Source: Actinomycetota bacterium (GTDB lineage Bacteria; Actinomycetota; Actinomycetes; JACCUZ01). Taken from it: a stretch of 35,753 nt of DNA. Of this stretch, positions 32,858 through 35,753 are shown piece by piece. Both the position numbers and the translations under genes were made by a program. Where the stretch lies: contig JAVEDI010000020.1 in NCBI GenBank assembly GCA_030841035.1, positions 1 to 35,753 of the forward strand, in the 5' to 3' direction. Position 1 is the first letter of the stretch. Every line of letters begins with the position of its first letter. The notes beneath the pieces are model-generated. The model was not told the origin of the DNA. It made no database searches and saw only the letters and a list, made by a program, of their open reading frames with translations.

Positions 32858-33553
32858 ATGGCCCGCAAGAAGGCGACCGGCACGGACGCCGCCCCCAAGC
32901 AAGGCCGCCTCGGCCAGATCCGCTCGGCGTACACCCTGACCCGCAAGGTCGACCCCCTGGTGGGGTGGGTCACGCTGGCCAGCCTGTTCGTGGTCTTCGC
33001 AGTGCTGCTGGCCGTCGGCTTCGTGATCGGGCACCCGGTCTACCTCGGCCTCATCGGCCTGATGCTGGGCGTGCTGGCGGCGACGATCATGTTCGGCCGC
33101 CGCGCGGAGAAGGCGGCCTTCGCCCAGGTCGAGGGCCAGCCCGGCGCCGCGGCGGCCGCGCTGAACATGCTGCGCCGCGGCTGGACCGTGACGCCGGCCG
33201 TGGCCGTCACACGCAGCCAGGACCTCGTGCACCGCGCCGTCGGACGCCCCGGCGTCGTGCTGATCGCGGAGGGCTCCCCGACGCGGCTGGGCCACCTGCT
33301 CGCGCAGGAGAAGAAGAAGGTCGCCCGGTTCGTGCCCGACGTGCCGATCTATGACCTGCAGGCCGGCAACGAGGACGGCCAGGTCCCGCTGCGCAAGCTC
33401 AACCGGCACCTGATGAAGTTGCCGCGCAACCTCAAGAACGACCAGGTCAGCGAGGTCAACCGGCGACTGAAGGCGGTCGGCACGATGAACCTGCCGATCC
33501 CCAAGGGCCCGATGCCCAAGAACATGCGGATGCCGCGCGGCCCCCGCAGCTGA
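32858..33553 (+). CDS. DUF4191 membrane protein
   Basis: 231-aa actinobacterial protein of the DUF4191 family, function unknown. It has a basic N-terminus (MARKKATGTDAAPKQGRLGQI), then two adjacent transmembrane helices (about 37-57, WVTLASLFVVFAVLLAVGFV, and 61-80, YLGLIGLMLGVLAATIMFG). A cytoplasmic domain follows with GRRAEKAAFAQVEGQPGAAAAALNMLRRGW, RPGVVLIAEG, EKKKVARFVPDVPI and LRKLNRHLMKLPRNL, ending in a Met/Pro/Lys-rich tail. It lies between lipA and glnA in other actinobacteria. It converges on the RDD gene with an 8-base gap. Confidence 0.9.
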   Translation: MARKKATGTDAAPKQGRLGQIRSAYTLTRKVDPLVGWVTLASLFVVFAVLLAVGFVIGHPVYLGLIGLMLGVLAATIMFGRRAEKAAFAQVEGQPGAAAAALNMLRRGWTVTPAVAVTRSQDLVHRAVGRPGVVLIAEGSPTRLGHLLAQEKKKVARFVPDVPIYDLQAGNEDGQVPLRKLNRHLMKLPRNLKNDQVSEVNRRLKAVGTMNLPIPKGPMPKNMRMPRGPRS

Positions 33554-33561
33554 GCCCGGCC

Positions 33562-34011
33562 TCAGCGGGCGTGGACGAGGACCGTCCCGGCGGCCCGGTC
33601 GTGCAGGCCGCGGCCGTCGCGGTCCCAGATCAGGGCCGGCACCAGCAGCAGAAGAAGCAGCGTCCGCAGCGCGGCGCGGGGCAGCCCCGCGGGGCGCCCG
33701 TCGAGGCGCACGACCGCCAGCCCGCGCACGGCCTGACCGGCCGAGGCGCCCAGGAACGCCGTCAGCACCAGCACCTCGATCCCGAACACCACCGTGGTCC
33801 ACGCCGTGTCGCGCCAGAACCCCCACGCGACCAGGGCGCACATGACGGTGTCGACGCCGAACGCCGCGAGCCGGGGCGCGAGACCGGCCACAGACCCGGG
33901 ACCCGACGCGGGACGGCCGAGGCGGGCTCCGGGGGCGTCGTCGTCGCCAGAGGCGCCGTATGCCGACCCGGGTCCTCCCAGCCAGCCGCCTAGGCTGCGT
34001 CTGTCCACCAC
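33562..34011 (-). CDS. RDD family membrane protein
   Basis: 149 aa from GTG 34011 (GTG 34008 is adjacent and equally possible). The N-terminal 40 residues are Gly/Pro-rich and unstructured. The RDD domain starts at GLAPRLAAFGVDTVMCALVAWGFW and contains TVVFGIEVLVLTAFLGASAGQAVRGLAVVRLDG and LLLLLLVPALIWDRDGRGLHDRAAGTVLV, giving about three membrane helices. The Arg-x-Asp signature that names the family is degenerate here (AFGVD). Function is unknown; transport has been suggested for some members. It diverges from glnA. Confidence 0.88.
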   Translation of the reverse strand: MVDRRSLGGWLGGPGSAYGASGDDDAPGARLGRPASGPGSVAGLAPRLAAFGVDTVMCALVAWGFWRDTAWTTVVFGIEVLVLTAFLGASAGQAVRGLAVVRLDGRPAGLPRAALRTLLLLLLVPALIWDRDGRGLHDRAAGTVLVHAR

Positions 34012-34017
34012 GTCCAG

Positions 34018-34023
34018 AGCCTA
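34018..34023 (-). promoter_or_regulatory. -10 element TAGGCT of the leaderless RDD gene
   Basis: On the minus strand TAGGCT is followed by 6 bases and GTG 34011. Confidence 0.45.
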
Positions 34024-34064
34024 GGCCAGGCCCTCGGACGCTTGTGTCCGACCGGCGCGGAGGC

Positions 34065-34102
34065 GTAACACGGTGGAAACAACCGGGTCACCGATGGGAA
34101 AC
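34065..34102 (+). promoter_or_regulatory. GlnR operator (two a/b site pairs) upstream of glnA
   Basis: GTAAC (34065-34069), 6 bases, GAAAC (34076-34080), 6 bases, GTCAC (34087-34091), 6 bases, GAAAC (34098-34102). This is an exact match, in sequence and spacing, to the GlnR consensus gTnAC-n6-GaAAC repeated twice, known from Streptomyces and mycobacterial nitrogen genes. The right pair covers the -35 region of the glnA promoter. Confidence 0.93.
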
Positions 34103-34112
34103 CGCGCACCCC

Positions 34113-34118
34113 TAGCGT
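34113..34118 (+). promoter_or_regulatory. -10 element TAGCGT of glnA
   Basis: TAGCGT lies 10 bases after the last GlnR half-site. No good -35 exists because its place is taken by GlnR half-sites, as expected of an activator-dependent promoter. The leader would be about 50 bases and includes the ribosome site GAGGAGG just before ATG 34176. Confidence 0.6.
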
Positions 34119-34175
34119 GCGTGGTCGAACGGTCAAGCACGGTGCGCGGCCTGCCCGCGCCCACGAGGAGGATGA

Positions 34176-35600
34176 ATGTTCAGCAACGCTGACGAGGTCC
34201 TGCGGTTCATCAAGGACGAGGACGTGAAGTTCGTCGACGTCCGATTCTGTGACCTCCCCGGGGTCATGCAGCACTTCAACGTGCCGGCGGAATCGGTCGA
34301 CGAGGACTTCTTCGTTGACGGCCAGATGTTCGACGGCTCCTCGATCCGGGGCTTCCAGGCCATCCACGAGTCGGACATGAAGCTGATCCCCGACCCGGCG
34401 ACGGCCTACCTCGACCCGTTCCGCACGGAGAAGACACTGGCGCTGAACTTCTCCATCGTCGACCCCTTCACCGACGAGCCCTACAGCCGTGACCCGCGCA
34501 ACATCGCGGCCAAGGCAGAGGCCTACCTGGCAGCGTCCGGCATCGCCGACACGGTCTACTTCGGTCCGGAGGCGGAGTTCTACGTCTTCGACGACGTGCG
34601 GTTCGAGACCAAGCAGAACGCCGGCTACTACTTCATCGACTCCATCGAGGGCGCCTGGAACTCCGGGCGGGTCGAGGAAGGCGGCAACCGCGGCTACAAG
34701 ACGCGCTACAAGGGGGGTTACTTCCCCGTGCCGCCGGTCGACCACTACGCCGACCTGCGGGACCGGATGAGCCTCGAGCTCAACGCCGCCGGCCTCGAGG
34801 TGGAGCGCGCGCACCACGAGGTGGGCACGGCAGGGCAGGCCGAGATCAACTACAAGTTCGACACCCTGCTGCACGCCGGCGACAAGCTGATGCTGTTCAA
34901 GTACATCATCAAGAACGTCGCCTGGGCCGCGGGCAAGACGGCGACGTTCATGCCCAAGCCGCTGTTCGGTGACAACGGCTCGGGCATGCACTGCCACCAG
35001 TCGCTGTGGAAGGACGGCACGCCGCTGTTCTACGACGAGTTGGGCTACGCCGGTCTCTCGGACATGGCCCGCCACTACATCGGCGGTCTGCTGCGTCACG
35101 CCCCGTCGCTGCTGGCCTTCACGAACCCGACCGTCAACAGCTACCACCGGCTGGTCCCCGGCTACGAGGCGCCGGTCAACCTGGTCTACTCGCAGCGCAA
35201 CCGCTCGGCCTGCATCCGCATCCCGATCACCGGCGCAAACCCGAAGGCCAAGCGCATCGAGTTCCGCGTTCCGGACCCGTCGTCCAACCCCTACCTGGCC
35301 TTCTCGGCGATGCTGATGGCCGGCATGGACGGCATCCGCAACAAGATCGAGCCGGAGCAGCCGGTCGACAAGGACCTCTACGAGCTGGCCCCCGACGAGC
35401 ACGCCGAGATCGCCCAGGTGCCCGCGTCCCTCGAGGCCGTGCTGGACTCGCTCGAGGAGGACCACGCCTACCTGCTGGAGGGCGGGGTGTTCACCCCCGA
35501 CCTGATAGAGACGTGGATCGACTGGAAGCGCACCAACGAGGTCGACCCGATCCGGCTGCGCCCCCACCCCCACGAGTTCGAGCTCTACTTCGACCTGTAA
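34176..35600 (+). CDS. glnA: Glutamine synthetase type I
   Basis: 474-aa GSI, forming glutamine from glutamate, ammonia and ATP; a dodecamer. The beta-grasp domain ends near [18 protein letters not shown]. Catalytic parts: [11 protein letters not shown] metal ligands, [17 protein letters not shown], the ATP/ammonia region [51 protein letters not shown] and [24 protein letters not shown]. The adenylylation Tyr is kept in [10 protein letters not shown] (about residue 400), so control by GlnE-type adenylylation is expected. Transcription is under GlnR by the operator at 34065-34102. It ends before a strong hairpin. This is the housekeeping GlnA1-type gene. Confidence 0.97.
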   Translation: MFSNADEVLRFIKDEDVKFVDVRFCDLPGVMQHFNVPAESVDEDFFVDGQMFDGSSIRGFQAIHESDMKLIPDPATAYLDPFRTEKTLALNFSIVDPFTDEPYSRDPRNIAAKAEAYLAASGIADTVYFGPEAEFYVFDDVRFETKQNAGYYFIDSIEGAWNSGRVEEGGNRGYKTRYKGGYFPVPPVDHYADLRDRMSLELNAAGLEVERAHHEVGTAGQAEINYKFDTLLHAGDKLMLFKYIIKNVAWAAGKTATFMPKPLFGDNGSGMHCHQSLWKDGTPLFYDELGYAGLSDMARHYIGGLLRHAPSLLAFTNPTVNSYHRLVPGYEAPVNLVYSQRNRSACIRIPITGANPKAKRIEFRVPDPSSNPYLAFSAMLMAGMDGIRNKIEPEQPVDKDLYELAPDEHAEIAQVPASLEAVLDSLEEDHAYLLEGGVFTPDLIETWIDWKRTNEVDPIRLRPHPHEFELYFDL

Positions 35601-35641
35601 AGCAGACCGGGCCGCACCGGCCGGAGCACCGTCTGTGAGCC

Positions 35642-35668
35642 AGCCCGCCCGGTCGCGCCGGGCGGGCT
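35642..35668 (+). terminator. glnA terminator hairpin
   Basis: AGCCCGCCCGG (35642-35652) and CCGGGCGGGCT (35658-35668) form a perfect 11-bp stem with loop TCGCG, 41 bases after the glnA stop. It lacks a U-tract, as is common at this GC content. Confidence 0.85.
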
Positions 35669-35676
35669 ACTCGCTG

Positions 35677-35753
35677 ATGACCCGGAAGGATCATTGCCTC
35701 GGCCGGGGTGGCGCTTGCAATCTCTGCCTGTGGCAAGACTGCTGTGTCGAGTG
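35677..35753 (+). other. Window edge: possible start of a Cys-rich or lipoprotein gene
   Basis: Two open plus-strand readings reach the edge. From ATG 35677 a Cys-rich peptide starts MTRKDHCLGRGGACNLCL, followed by WQDCC. In another frame (35681 on) the reading ALAISACGK resembles a lipobox, but its only early start codons are ATC/ATT or GTG 35708. Too little is present to choose, and neither has a clear ribosome site. Confidence 0.2.

Noticed and set aside
35681-35753. Lipoprotein signal peptide reading to the right edge
   Set aside because: ISAC resembles a lipobox, but there is no basic N-terminus and no standard start codon at a suitable place; the sequence ends too soon to decide.

Overview
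The window is a stretch of a very GC-rich, high-GC Gram-positive (actinobacterial) chromosome. Third codon positions are almost all G or C, GTG starts are common, and 4-base GTGA/ATGA stop-start overlaps recur. The gene order ctaC/ctaD - adoK - erpA - glycerate kinase ... cobT - gcvT - pepA - lpd - sucB - lipB - lipA - DUF4191 - RDD - glnA matches, from memory, the region shared by Mycobacterium (around Rv2193-Rv2220) and Streptomyces (around SCO2155-SCO2198). The genus cannot be fixed from the sequence. No rRNA, tRNA, CRISPR array, insertion sequence or phage gene was seen.

Left part (1-11950). On the minus strand lie the start of ctaD (cut by the window edge), ctaC, aat and adenosine kinase. 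On the plus strand come a small leaderless ORF and a secreted Cys-rich protein. erpA and a glycerate kinase follow on the minus strand, then a complete phage-shock-type operon pspA-pspAA-htpX-pspAB. DUF3043, an aldo/keto reductase and a small conserved protein end this part.

Middle (11990-19048). This is the most interesting region: a cobalamin-riboswitch-headed operon of six genes on the plus strand. It encodes (1) a secreted alpha/alpha-barrel (prenyltransferase/squalene-oxidase repeat) protein; (2) a secreted, C-terminally anchored protein with a DUF4430 (transcobalamin C-terminal-like) domain; (3) an ECF transporter T subunit; (4) a fused double ECF ATPase; (5) an ECF S-like membrane protein; and (6) CobT. 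The first two proteins together resemble a split bacterial counterpart of animal transcobalamin/intrinsic factor. I read the operon as surface capture of cobalamin or cobinamide, ECF import, and CobT-dependent lower-ligand attachment, all repressed by B12.

Right part (19071-35753). gcvT and pepA diverge from overlapping -10 elements. They are followed by a small conserved protein, lpd, a two-lipoyl-domain E2 (sucB/dlaT) and a TIGR01777 SDR protein. An atypical membrane Ser/Thr kinase, whose 3' end overlaps the SDR gene, lies before lipB and lipA. lipB/lipA make the lipoyl cofactor used by the E2 upstream and by the glycine cleavage system. A glycosyltransferase/methyltransferase pair with partly different codon use interrupts the conserved order. 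DUF4191, an RDD protein and glnA close the window. glnA carries a textbook four-half-site GlnR operator over its promoter and a strong terminator behind it.
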